Numbered from the stretch's first letter, positions 1 through 5,006 are shown. The stretch: 6,118 bases of DNA from JAPLGZ01 sp038318235 (GCA_038318235.1 JBBQBY010000418.1:1-6118); one strand, 5' to 3'. The notes: a model not told the origin generated them from the letters alone. Program-made: numbers and translations.

Positions 1-90
1 GCCAAGGCGTCGGGCATTGGGCGCGAAGGGTTGCGCTATGCGATTGAAGAGATGACTGAGATGCGCTTGTTGACGTTTAACCGGCGCTAA
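1..90 (+). CDS. Aldehyde dehydrogenase, C-terminal end only (partial at left edge)
   Basis: Frame 1 is open from the first base to the TAA at 88-90 and gives 29 residues. They contain SGIGREGLRYAIEEMTEMR, the typical tail of NAD(P)-dependent aldehyde dehydrogenases (ALDH superfamily), where a K-x-SG-x-GREG strand near the C-terminus helps form the oligomer interface. The catalytic Cys and Glu and the cofactor-binding region lie outside the window, so the substrate cannot be read. Tails of this kind occur in succinate-semialdehyde, lactaldehyde and non-phosphorylating glyceraldehyde-3-phosphate dehydrogenases. A GabT-like aminotransferase at the other end of the window makes a succinate-semialdehyde role tempting, but that is inference. 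The family call is firm; the specific enzyme is unknown. Confidence 0.85.
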   Translation, partial: AKASGIGREGLRYAIEEMTEMRLLTFNRR

Positions 91-117
91 TCACTGGCCT
101 AGTAAATCGTGAGTGGC

Positions 118-182
118 GAGTGCGTTGCACGGGTCACACCAGATAATATAAGCAATCATTTGCTGATCCATGCAATGCACTC
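118..182. repeat. Split 12-bp inverted repeat with internal hairpin
   Basis: GAGTGCGTTGCA (118-129) pairs with TGCAATGCACTC (171-182) over 12 positions, with one G-U wobble if transcribed. Beyond a C-A mismatch the stem continues with GG (115-116) against CC (184-185). The 41-base interior carries a 5-bp hairpin, AGCAA (151-155) with TTGCT (160-164). The right arm can alternatively pair CACTCAC (178-184) with GTGAGTG (109-115), so two foldings compete. It could be a structured 3' UTR or leader, a small RNA, or a pair of protein-binding half-sites. The pairing is visible; the function is not. Confidence 0.5.
125..152 (+). promoter_or_regulatory. Weak candidate promoter between the inverted-repeat arms
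   Basis: TTGCAC (125-130) and TATAAG (147-152) are separated by 16 bases. The -10 matches the sigma-70 consensus at 5 of 6 positions and the -35 at 3 of 6. Its -35 overlaps the left arm of the inverted repeat, and the right arm lies about 20 bases past the -10, so a repressor could in principle bind across it. It could drive the transporter or a short RNA ending at the 248-291 hairpin. AT-rich gaps give such matches by chance, so this is low confidence. Confidence 0.22.
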
Positions 183-247
183 ACCGACAATTATCTAACG
201 TATGTGACGTCATCGTAGTCCGCGTGCGTAAGGTAAGTTCAAAAATT

Positions 248-291
248 AAACGCCGATGAAACGCCGATTCCTTCATGTTTCATCGGCGTTT
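248..291. terminator. 15-bp perfect hairpin, probable intrinsic terminator
   Basis: AAACGCCGATGAAAC (248-262) is the exact reverse complement of GTTTCATCGGCGTTT (277-291), with a 14-base loop. On the + strand the stem ends in TTT followed by CTGTG, a poor U-tract. Read on the - strand it is followed by TTTAATTTTTG, a better one. The position, 158 bases after the aldehyde dehydrogenase stop and 196 before the transporter start, suits a terminator for the upstream gene. The 5' arm contains AAACGCCGAT twice (248-257 and 259-268), so a shorter 10-bp hairpin with the second copy is also possible. This would allow alternative structures, though nothing shows they are used. Confidence 0.6.
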
Positions 292-362
292 CTGTGTAAC
301 GTTATAAAAATTTGCCGTCTATCTTCGACTAAGCGATGCCCACAATCAGCATAATGGAAAAA

Positions 363-378
363 GTGACAAGCGAGTCAC
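363..378. repeat. Operator-like dyad GTGAC-N6-GTCAC
   Basis: Two 5-bp half-sites, GTGAC (363-367) and GTCAC (374-378), are inverted around six bases, giving a 16-bp site of the size bound by dimeric helix-turn-helix regulators. It lies just downstream of a CATAAT hexamer (350-355) and about 110 bases upstream of the transporter start, a reasonable place for an operator. Only the symmetry is seen; no regulator gene is nearby and a 5-bp half-site can be chance. Confidence 0.3.
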
Positions 379-400
379 CTCTTCCTGACAATCATTCTTT

Positions 401-428
401 ACAAGGTGGAATTTACAAGGTGGAATTT
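401..428 (+). repeat. 14-bp tandem duplication carrying Shine-Dalgarno sequence
   Basis: ACAAGGTGGAATTT occurs twice head to tail (401-414 and 415-428), and the identity extends three T's upstream of the first copy. Each copy contains AAGGTGG, a good match to the anti-Shine-Dalgarno complement. The second copy (417-423) sits eight bases before ATG at 432-434, an ideal spacing. The duplication looks like a recent slippage or unequal-repair event in the transporter leader. Because 14 is not a multiple of three, it would shift any reading frame running through it. Confidence 0.75.
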
Positions 429-431
429 CCC

Positions 432-437
432 ATGTAG
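432..437 (+). promoter_or_regulatory. Start-stop ATG-TAG behind a strong ribosome binding site
   Basis: ATG (432-434), eight bases after AAGGTGG (417-423), is followed directly by TAG (435-437). It is the best-placed initiation site in the gap, yet encodes a single Met. It is not in the transporter frame. Start-stop elements can stall or park ribosomes and lower downstream expression. Alternatively, this is the relic of a start codon lost by mutation. The arrangement is seen; the role is inferred. Confidence 0.35.
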
Positions 438-472
438 TATTAGTCAACAAATTATCTTTCGTCCCCTGCTTT

Positions 473-490
473 ATGAAAGTGAATTTATGA
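473..490 (+). CDS. Possible 5-codon leader peptide (MKVNL) overlapping the transporter start
   Basis: ATG at 473 reads five codons, MKVNL, and stops at TGA 488-490. That stop overlaps the chosen transporter ATG (487-489) as ATGA, the classic arrangement for translational coupling. No clear Shine-Dalgarno sequence precedes 473, so it may be chance. It offers one way in which the transporter, whose own ribosome binding site is weak, could be translated by re-initiation. Confidence 0.2.
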   Translation: MKVNL

Positions 491-1710
491 TTACAGAGTG
501 GAGCAATATCACGCGCACCCGTTCACAGGCGGCGCGCTCCTTATTTCTCGCCGGCTTTAGCCACTTTACTTTGGAACTCTGCCAGAATTTTTTGCCCGTC
601 CTCTATCCGCTCTTAATCGCCAGCATGGGGCTTCACTACACGCAGATTGGTTTGATCGCGCTCGTCGGCACGCTGACAGGATCGATTCTACAACCATTCT
701 TCGGTTTTTTATCTGACCGCATTGGCCCCGAACGGGTTTGCGCGCTTAGCGTGCTTTGGCTAGGACTGTTCATGGGGCTGGTGGGGCTGGTTACGCACTA
801 TTGGTTGTTGGTGGTGCTGGTCGGATTGGCCAGCGTAGGCTCGGCAGCCTATCATCCACCGGGCGCCGTGATTGCAACGGCCAATAGTGGCACCCGGCGC
901 GGCGCGGGTATGTCGCTCTTTTCGGTCGGTGGTAATTTGGGGGCGGCTTTGAGTCCGCTGTGGATTGCCTTATGGATTGGCTGGCTGGGTATGCGCAGCA
1001 CGTTGACCCTGATCCCAATCGCTGGGTTGATCTGCCTCATGCTCTATTGGCAAGCAAGACAAGCGGCCGTCGGCCAACAAGCCCAGACATTACGGGCGAC
1101 GAAGGTCACCGGTAAGGAATACCTGCCTGGTCTGATCTTGATCGTCGTCGGCGCGATGACGCGTTCCTGGTTTCAGGTTTCGCTCACCACCTATCTACCC
1201 GCTTGGATCCAGGGCAATGGCGGCACTTTAGCGCAAGGCAGCCATCTGCTTTCGATCTTCCTCTTTGCGATTGGCGCGGGCAGTTTGATTGGCGGCTTTA
1301 TTTCCGATCGCCTGGGGGCTAGCGGTCCGTGGTGGGTCGTCTTGGCGTGTACGGCCCTGCTCAGCCCTGCCTACTGGGTCTTTCTACATACTTCTTCTGC
1401 GCTGCAAATGCTCGCCCTGATCTTTGTTGGCATCGCCGTTGGTTGCACCTACCCGACCAATATCCTGCTGGCGCATGATGCCTGGCCACGTCGGATGGCG
1501 CTGGCGTCTGGCATGGTCATGGGCATCGGCTGGGCACCCGGCGGCTTGGGGGCATCCTTCACCGGCTATGTGGCGGATCATGCATCGCTCACCACTAGCT
1601 TACAGTTCCTCATGGTGCCACCGCTCCTGGGTACAGTATCGATCATAGCCTATCGTTTATTAGAAAATTGGCGACCCGGCTTTGCGCTGGGTAGGAACAG
1701 TGCAGAATGA
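487..1710 (+). CDS. MFS transporter, fosmidomycin-resistance (Fsr)-like
   Basis: This 407-residue inner-membrane protein has about 12 predicted helices: six at roughly 17-42, 51-72, 83-103, 105-131, 143-165 and 167-188, a polar central loop (189-212), then six more at 213-235, 252-271, 281-301, 305-328, 338-362 and 372-392. The MFS loop motif appears in both halves: GFLSDRIGPERV (73-84) and GGFISDRLG (269-277). AYHPPGA (121-127) and SLFSVGGNLGAALSP (143-157) resemble the Fsr branch, whose members export drugs or small metabolites by proton antiport. The substrate here cannot be read. I chose ATG 487 because 16 residues before the first helix is normal. A GTG at 406 would add 27 residues but has no ribosome binding site. 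The RBS of ATG 487 is itself weak (GAAAGTG at 475-481), and the leader holds a start-stop and a mini-ORF. Confidence 0.85.
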   Translation: MITEWSNITRTRSQAARSLFLAGFSHFTLELCQNFLPVLYPLLIASMGLHYTQIGLIALVGTLTGSILQPFFGFLSDRIGPERVCALSVLWLGLFMGLVGLVTHYWLLVVLVGLASVGSAAYHPPGAVIATANSGTRRGAGMSLFSVGGNLGAALSPLWIALWIGWLGMRSTLTLIPIAGLICLMLYWQARQAAVGQQAQTLRATKVTGKEYLPGLILIVVGAMTRSWFQVSLTTYLPAWIQGNGGTLAQGSHLLSIFLFAIGAGSLIGGFISDRLGASGPWWVVLACTALLSPAYWVFLHTSSALQMLALIFVGIAVGCTYPTNILLAHDAWPRRMALASGMVMGIGWAPGGLGASFTGYVADHASLTTSLQFLMVPPLLGTVSIIAYRLLENWRPGFALGRNSAE

Positions 1711-1726
1711 TCCATAATTTGGCTGA

Positions 1727-1755
1727 TTTTTTTTACAGAAATTCTCCTTTATAAT
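1727..1755 (+). promoter_or_regulatory. Candidate promoter for the hybrid kinase gene
   Basis: The -10 is a perfect TATAAT at 1750-1755. At the proper 17-base spacing the -35 position (1727-1732) is only TTTTTT, part of a T8 run that could act as an UP-like tract. A TTTACA at 1732-1737 looks better but is just 12 bases away, too close to pair with this -10. Transcription would begin near 1762 and leave a leader of about 127 bases before ATG 1889. Confidence 0.4.
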
Positions 1756-1809
1756 AGGTAAAACAGCAATGAACCGCTAATTTATGCCACAAAACAATTG
1801 GGATCGGGA

Positions 1810-1829
1810 AAAATTTGTACGTAAATTTT
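1810..1829. repeat. AT-rich dyad in the kinase leader
   Basis: AAAATTT (1810-1816) and AAATTTT (1823-1829) are exact inverted copies around GTACGT. The 20-base site is operator-sized and lies between the candidate -10 and the kinase start. AT-only arms are common by chance in such a gap, so regulation is only a possibility. Confidence 0.25.
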
Positions 1830-1876
1830 CTTAGCGGGTAGCTTGCTCGTTTAGTAGCGTGGATGATGAAGATGAT

Positions 1877-1880
1877 GGAG
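1877..1880 (+). promoter_or_regulatory. Ribosome binding site that decides the kinase start
   Basis: GGAG (1877-1880) lies eight bases before ATG 1889. The alternative GTG at 1859 has no purine-rich site in front of it. This favours the shorter 435-residue product. Confidence 0.55.
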
Positions 1881-1888
1881 TATACAAG

Positions 1889-3196
1889 ATGGCGTATCAA
1901 CAGAATGAAGGTGACCCAACCAGGGATAGTCAGATTTTTGATCAGGCTCATCAACTGAGCGTTCCCAGCCATACGCCAACCGAAACCTGGAAAGTCATGA
2001 TCGTCGATGACGAAACCGAGATTCATCGCATCACCAAGCTCGCCCTCCAACATGTCAGCTTTGAAGGCAAACACTTGAGTTTTCTTTCCGCCTATTCGGC
2101 AACCGAAGCCGAGGCGTTGATCCGCGAACACACAGATACAGCCGTTATTTTGTTAGACGTTGTGATGGAAAAAGCTGATTCAGGGTTACAGGTAATTAAA
2201 TATATCCGCGATGTGCTTGGCAATAAACTAGTGCGGATTGTGTTGCGCACGGGCCATTCTGGTGAAGCCCCCGAGGATGCGATCATTCGTGAGTACGACA
2301 TCAATGATTACAAAACCAAAACCGAATTGACCCATCAAAGGTTGCACACGACGATTATCCTATCGTTGCGCACTTTTCTCTACCTCACGACGCTCCAAGC
2401 CAATCAAAGGGAAGTGGAAACGCTGTACTTGAGTTTGTCTGAACGTAACGCAGAATTGCAAAGAGCCAAAGAGAGCGCCGAAACCGCTAACCACGCCAAA
2501 ACTGAATTTCTCTCGACGATGAGCCACGAATTGCGCACACCACTGAGCGTGATTCTGATGCAAGCAGAGCTGATCCAAACTGGCTCCTATGGTCCACTGA
2601 CACCTAAACAAGAGAATTCGTTGGAACTGATTCATCGGAGCGGGCAACAGCTATTAGAATTGATTACTGATATTTTAGATTTGTCGCGGATCGAGGCTGG
2701 CAAATATGAATTAGATCTGGGGCCCACGTCGGTAGCGATGGTTTGCGAGTTTAGTTTGCAAGCCGTCCAGACGATGGCGACAGCAAAAAACATCAAAATT
2801 CAGGCGATTATTGAAGAAAAAATCCCGATGCTGCGCACCGATGAGCGGCGTTTAGTGCAAATTCTGGTCAATTTGCTGAAAAATGCGATCAAGTTCACAC
2901 CGGCTGGGGCGGAGGTTGGGCTGCAAGTGGCGACGGAGCCAAGCCACAAGCTTGTCATATTCACCGTCTGGGATAAAGGGATTGGGATTGCTGCCCAAGA
3001 TATCAGCCGTCTCTTCCAGCCCTTTATCCAATTAGATAGTGGTCTCACCCGTAAATATGAAGGCACAGGGATGGGGCTATCGATCGTGGCCCGTGTGCTC
3101 AATTTGCTGGGTGGCGGCATCCGCGTGGAAAGTCAGGTAGACCAGGGCAGCCGGTTTATCGTGACGCTGCCCTGGATTTCCAAAGATCCGCTATAA
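1889..3196 (+). CDS. Hybrid histidine kinase: N-terminal receiver, HisKA, HATPase
   Basis: This 435-residue protein has no signal peptide or membrane helix, so it is cytoplasmic. After a polar tail (1-33) comes a receiver domain (about 35-160) with acidic pair D40/D41, phospho-acceptor D90 in LLLDVVME, conserved T121 in VLRTG and lysine K142 in INDYKTKTEL. The wording FLSAYSA, LLDVVME, RIVLRTG, NDYKTKTEL is that of receivers normally followed by a DUF3369 domain. Here it is followed instead by a coiled-coil linker (about 168-205) and HisKA, with phospho-histidine H213 in MSHELRTP. The HATPase_c domain has N-box N328/N332, G1 DKGIGIA (362-368), F-box LFQPF (375-379) and G2 GTGMGLSIV (392-400). 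All catalytic residues are present, so it should be active in autophosphorylation and phosphotransfer. No output domain and no neighbouring response regulator are seen, so its partner is elsewhere. The signal is unknown; the receiver may take phosphate from another kinase. The GTG at 1859 is a weaker start. Confidence 0.9.
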   Translation: MAYQQNEGDPTRDSQIFDQAHQLSVPSHTPTETWKVMIVDDETEIHRITKLALQHVSFEGKHLSFLSAYSATEAEALIREHTDTAVILLDVVMEKADSGLQVIKYIRDVLGNKLVRIVLRTGHSGEAPEDAIIREYDINDYKTKTELTHQRLHTTIILSLRTFLYLTTLQANQREVETLYLSLSERNAELQRAKESAETANHAKTEFLSTMSHELRTPLSVILMQAELIQTGSYGPLTPKQENSLELIHRSGQQLLELITDILDLSRIEAGKYELDLGPTSVAMVCEFSLQAVQTMATAKNIKIQAIIEEKIPMLRTDERRLVQILVNLLKNAIKFTPAGAEVGLQVATEPSHKLVIFTVWDKGIGIAAQDISRLFQPFIQLDSGLTRKYEGTGMGLSIVARVLNLLGGGIRVESQVDQGSRFIVTLPWISKDPL

Positions 3197-3203
3197 GCGC
3201 TTA
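3194..3203. other. Palindrome TAAGCGCTTA formed by two opposing stop codons
   Basis: The kinase TAA (3194-3196) and the QueA-like TAA on the other strand (3203-3201) are the ends of a perfect 10-bp palindrome. Only four bases separate the two genes, so there is no room for an intergenic terminator and each transcript must run into the other gene unless it ends inside coding sequence. Confidence 0.8.
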
Positions 3204-4148
3204 ATTTGGCAAAATCAGGTGACTATCCCCAAATTCGTGCCATAGATAGCCGGCTTCAGTAGCTGCGCCACAGGCGGAGCGAATCATGGCTGGCCCGGCC
3301 AGCGCATAGAGCATGGCCAAATGGCTGGCCAGTGGATCATGCAAGCCGGTCAGCAGACCATCCACCGTGTGTACATTTTCCCCAGGATGAACATAACGCC
3401 GCGTGAAACCGCGTGCCGGGCAAAGTTGTTGGCCATCCCAGGCCGGTTTTAGCGCCCGCACCACCGTTGTCCCTACCGCAATCACCCGCCGGTGTTCACG
3501 TTTCGCCGCATTGACCGCCGCAGCTGTGCCCACAGAAACATGAAACGGTTCGGCATACAGCGGATGCTCTTCGACCACGTCCGTTTCCACCTCCAAGCTA
3601 GAGACGCCCGTGTGTAAAGTAATACCGGCGATCTGGATGCCGCGGGCCTGCAACGAACGCAGCACGCGTCGGGTAAAAGGTCGTCCGGCAGAAGGCATCT
3701 CTGCACTACCCGGAATTTTTGAAAAAATGGTTTGATAAGCGGCCAGTGGATAGCGATCGGCCACATAACCATAGCGAATCGGGTTGCCGATTTGCCCCAT
3801 GATCTGGCACAAGTCAGCTTGCGCCTGCACAAACCAAAGGCGCGGCAGACCAGGATAGGGCGTCACCAGACGCAGCGGGAAGCCCGCCACGTCGATCTGC
3901 TCACCAGTGGCGAACGGTAAGGGGCCTGGCTGATCGCTGCGCCAACGCGGTTCGGCCAGCCAGAGACCAGCCCCGTAATTTGTAGACAAATTCAGTGTAA
4001 AATCACCAACGGTGCTGCGCGCGGGCAAGCTAGCCGGTAGCGTTGCACTGTGATTCACAACTAACAGATCGCCTGGCGTTAACAGGTCGGCCAGTTGATT
4101 GAAAATATGATGGGTATGACCAGCCGGTCTGCTGACCAGCAAGCGCAC
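3201..4148 (-). CDS. QueA-like S-adenosylmethionine:tRNA ribosyltransferase-isomerase family protein (5' end probably frameshifted)
   Basis: The 315 residues match the QueA fold family. True QueA transfers and isomerises the ribosyl group of S-adenosylmethionine onto preQ1-modified tRNA to make epoxyqueuosine. Family landmarks: LTPGDLLVVNHSATLPA (23-39), YQTIFSKIPGSAEMPSAGRPF (138-158), GITLHTGVSS (175-184), RVIAVGTTVVRAL (221-233), VDGLLTGLHDP (262-272) and YLWHEFGDSHLIL (301-313). Where classical QueA reads APTAGLHF and TNFHLP, this protein has MPSAGRPF and TGLHDP. It belongs to the QueA-like subfamily common in Actinobacteria and some Chloroflexota, so the preQ1-tRNA role is uncertain. The given start is GTG 4148, with no ribosome binding site. 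The same frame continues upstream as PAALQASEPPEARGIERDG, matching the subfamily's N-terminus, until a TAA at 4214-4212. A strong RBS and ATG (4219) lie one base out of frame. No other queuosine gene is nearby. Confidence 0.85.
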   Translation of the reverse strand: MRLLVSRPAGHTHHIFNQLADLLTPGDLLVVNHSATLPASLPARSTVGDFTLNLSTNYGAGLWLAEPRWRSDQPGPLPFATGEQIDVAGFPLRLVTPYPGLPRLWFVQAQADLCQIMGQIGNPIRYGYVADRYPLAAYQTIFSKIPGSAEMPSAGRPFTRRVLRSLQARGIQIAGITLHTGVSSLEVETDVVEEHPLYAEPFHVSVGTAAAVNAAKREHRRVIAVGTTVVRALKPAWDGQQLCPARGFTRRYVHPGENVHTVDGLLTGLHDPLASHLAMLYALAGPAMIRSACGAATEAGYLWHEFGDSHLILPN

Positions 4149-4219
4149 GCCATCACGTTCGATGCCCCGCGCTTCTGGCGGTTCGCTGGCTTGCAGGGCT
4201 GCCGGTCGATTTTATTCAT
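4149..4219 (-). other. Displaced N-terminus of the QueA-like gene, one base out of frame
   Basis: ATG at 4219-4217 begins MNKIDRQPCKPAN and runs 46 codons to a stop at 4079, a product unlike anything I recognise. In the frame of the QueA-like body, codons from 4205 read PAALQASEPPEARGIERDG and join directly to the residue at 4148. Adding one base between about 4213 and 4203, for example in the AAAA run (4213-4210), would fuse ATG 4219 to this frame and give a normal family N-terminus. A real single-base deletion, a polymorphism or a sequencing error would explain it. Start from CTG 4196 is a weak alternative. Confidence 0.65.
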
Positions 4220-4225
4220 AGAATT

Positions 4226-4233
4226 ATCCTCTC
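4226..4233 (-). promoter_or_regulatory. Strong ribosome binding site for the original QueA-like start
   Basis: On the - strand GAGAGGAT (4233-4226) carries AGAGGA seven bases before ATG 4219. It is the only good ribosome binding site upstream of the QueA-like gene and supports 4219 as the ancestral start, although that ATG is now out of frame with the body. Confidence 0.6.
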
Positions 4234-4418
4234 GAATCGTTGCTGATCTGCTCTGTTTTTTGTGATTTTCATGCTTTAACTTTACCAATCAAAAGGGATT
4301 CAGACATCGATCAGCGGACCGGGCTTGGACTGTACAAAGGATCAGTCGATCATGTTGGGCCAAACTTTTTTCTTGGCAGCCGAACGTAGGTTAGAATGTA
4401 ACGGTTACCTATTCATGG

Positions 4419-4426
4419 AAAGGAGG
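4419..4426 (+). promoter_or_regulatory. Strong ribosome binding site of the DUF4126 gene
   Basis: AAAGGAGG is a near-perfect anti-Shine-Dalgarno match ten bases before ATG 4437 and fixes that start. An ATG at 4415 just upstream of it is in another frame and is not the start. Confidence 0.75.
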
Positions 4427-4436
4427 AAATATTCGC

Positions 4437-5006
4437 ATGGAACTGCTATTAAGCGTAGCCCTCGGCATCGGGCTGAGTGCAGCCTGTGGTTTTCGCATCT
4501 TTGTGCCGTTCACCGTGATGAGCATTGCCGCGCTCAGTGGGTATCTGCATTTGTCGCCCGATTTTGCCTGGATCGGCACCTATCCGGCGCTCTTGCTCTT
4601 TGTCACAGCCAGCGTGGTGGAAATTTTGGCTTACTATATTCCTTGGCTGGATAATTTGCTGGATACCCTGGCCACACCCGCGGCGATGGTGGCCGGTACC
4701 ATCGCCACCGCTTCGGTGATCACCGGCATGTCGCCGATGCTCCAGTGGACCACAGCGATCATTGCCGGCGGTGTCGCTGCGGGCGCGGTGCAGACCAGCA
4801 CCACATTGTTGCGCGGGGCTTCGACGGTGACCACCGGTGGTCTGGGCAATTTCCTGGTCGCCACCGTCGAATTGATTGGATCGATTATCACATCACTCTT
4901 GTCGCTGGTTTTGCCGTGGCTGGTTCTTCTGTTGACACTGCTTTTGGGCATTTGGGTAGTTCGCCGAGTGACGCAACCCCGTAGCCATACCCGACAGACC
5001 GCATAG
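4437..5006 (+). CDS. DUF4126 family membrane protein
   Basis: This 189-residue hydrophobic protein has hydrophobic segments at roughly 3-32, 47-68, 80-98, 103-120 and 139-176, the last long enough for two helices, and a basic C-terminal tail (VVRRVTQPRSHTR, 174-186) that probably lies in the cytoplasm. I recognise the family from GLSAACGFRIFVPF (12-25), AYYIPWLDNLLDTLATPAA (65-83) and LLRGASTVTTGGLGN (124-138), which are typical of DUF4126. The family's function is not known to me. Conserved Pro, Asp and Gly residues inside the membrane region suggest a channel- or carrier-like fold, but this is a guess. It has a strong ribosome binding site and is divergent from the QueA-like gene. The aminotransferase follows 113 bases later and may share its transcript. 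Confidence 0.85.
   Translation: MELLLSVALGIGLSAACGFRIFVPFTVMSIAALSGYLHLSPDFAWIGTYPALLLFVTASVVEILAYYIPWLDNLLDTLATPAAMVAGTIATASVITGMSPMLQWTTAIIAGGVAAGAVQTSTTLLRGASTVTTGGLGNFLVATVELIGSIITSLLSLVLPWLVLLLTLLLGIWVVRRVTQPRSHTRQTA

Larger units (their letters stand above)
91..486. other. 396-base gap between aldehyde dehydrogenase and MFS gene
   Basis: I see no convincing protein-coding gene here. A GTG at 406 extends the transporter frame upstream but has no ribosome binding site in front of it. The stretch is AT-richer than its neighbours and holds, in order, a split inverted repeat (118-129 with 171-182), a small hairpin (151-164), an 8-bp palindrome TGACGTCA (205-212), a 15-bp hairpin (248-291), a CATAAT -10-like hexamer (350-355), a dyad GTGAC-N6-GTCAC (363-378), a 14-bp tandem duplication (401-428) and two minimal reading frames (432-437 and 473-490). 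No tRNA-like cloverleaf was seen. Confidence 0.7.
1711..1888. other. Gap between transporter and kinase genes
   Basis: This 178-base AT-rich stretch has a T8 run (1727-1734), a perfect TATAAT (1750-1755), an AT-rich dyad (1810-1829) and a short reading frame of 16 codons (1784-1834) that is in frame with the kinase but ends in TAG. The only hairpin near the T-run, ACCCGGC with GCTGGGT (1674-1680/1686-1692), lies inside the transporter gene about 35 bases too early, so I do not call a terminator. Confidence 0.5.
4220..4436. other. Divergent intergenic region between QueA-like and DUF4126 genes
   Basis: This 217-base gap must hold promoters for both directions. For the + gene there is a TAGAAT -10-like hexamer (4392-4397, 5 of 6 to consensus) but only TTTCTT (4369-4374) at -35. 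A second weak pair is TTGGAC (4325-4330) and GATCAT (4348-4353) with a 17-base spacer. A short dyad GACTG-N10-CAGTC lies around 4328-4347. On the - strand no pair stood out. No gene or terminator was seen. Confidence 0.4.

Noticed and set aside
205..212. Perfect palindrome TGACGTCA
   Set aside because: Eight-base palindromes are expected by chance, and no second copy or promoter element is aligned with it.
406..486. Upstream extension of the transporter from GTG 406 (27 extra residues)
   Set aside because: No ribosome binding site precedes GTG 406, the added residues are not typical of MFS N-termini, and they run across a recent 14-bp duplication. ATG 487 gives a normal length before the first helix.
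1674..1734. Terminator after the transporter (hairpin 1674-1692 with T8 at 1727-1734)
   Set aside because: The hairpin is inside the coding sequence and about 35 bases from the T-run, so they cannot act together as an intrinsic terminator.
1732..1755. TTTACA plus TATAAT as a matched -35/-10 pair
   Set aside because: The spacer is only 12 bases, too short for a sigma-70 promoter; only the -10 is kept.
1859..1888. GTG 1859 as the kinase start
   Set aside because: There is no purine-rich site upstream, whereas GGAG stands eight bases before ATG 1889.
4079..4288. 69-codon minus-strand frame overlapping the QueA-like start
   Set aside because: It is not a gene of its own; its usable part from ATG 4219 is the displaced start of the QueA-like gene and it ends in non-conserved sequence.
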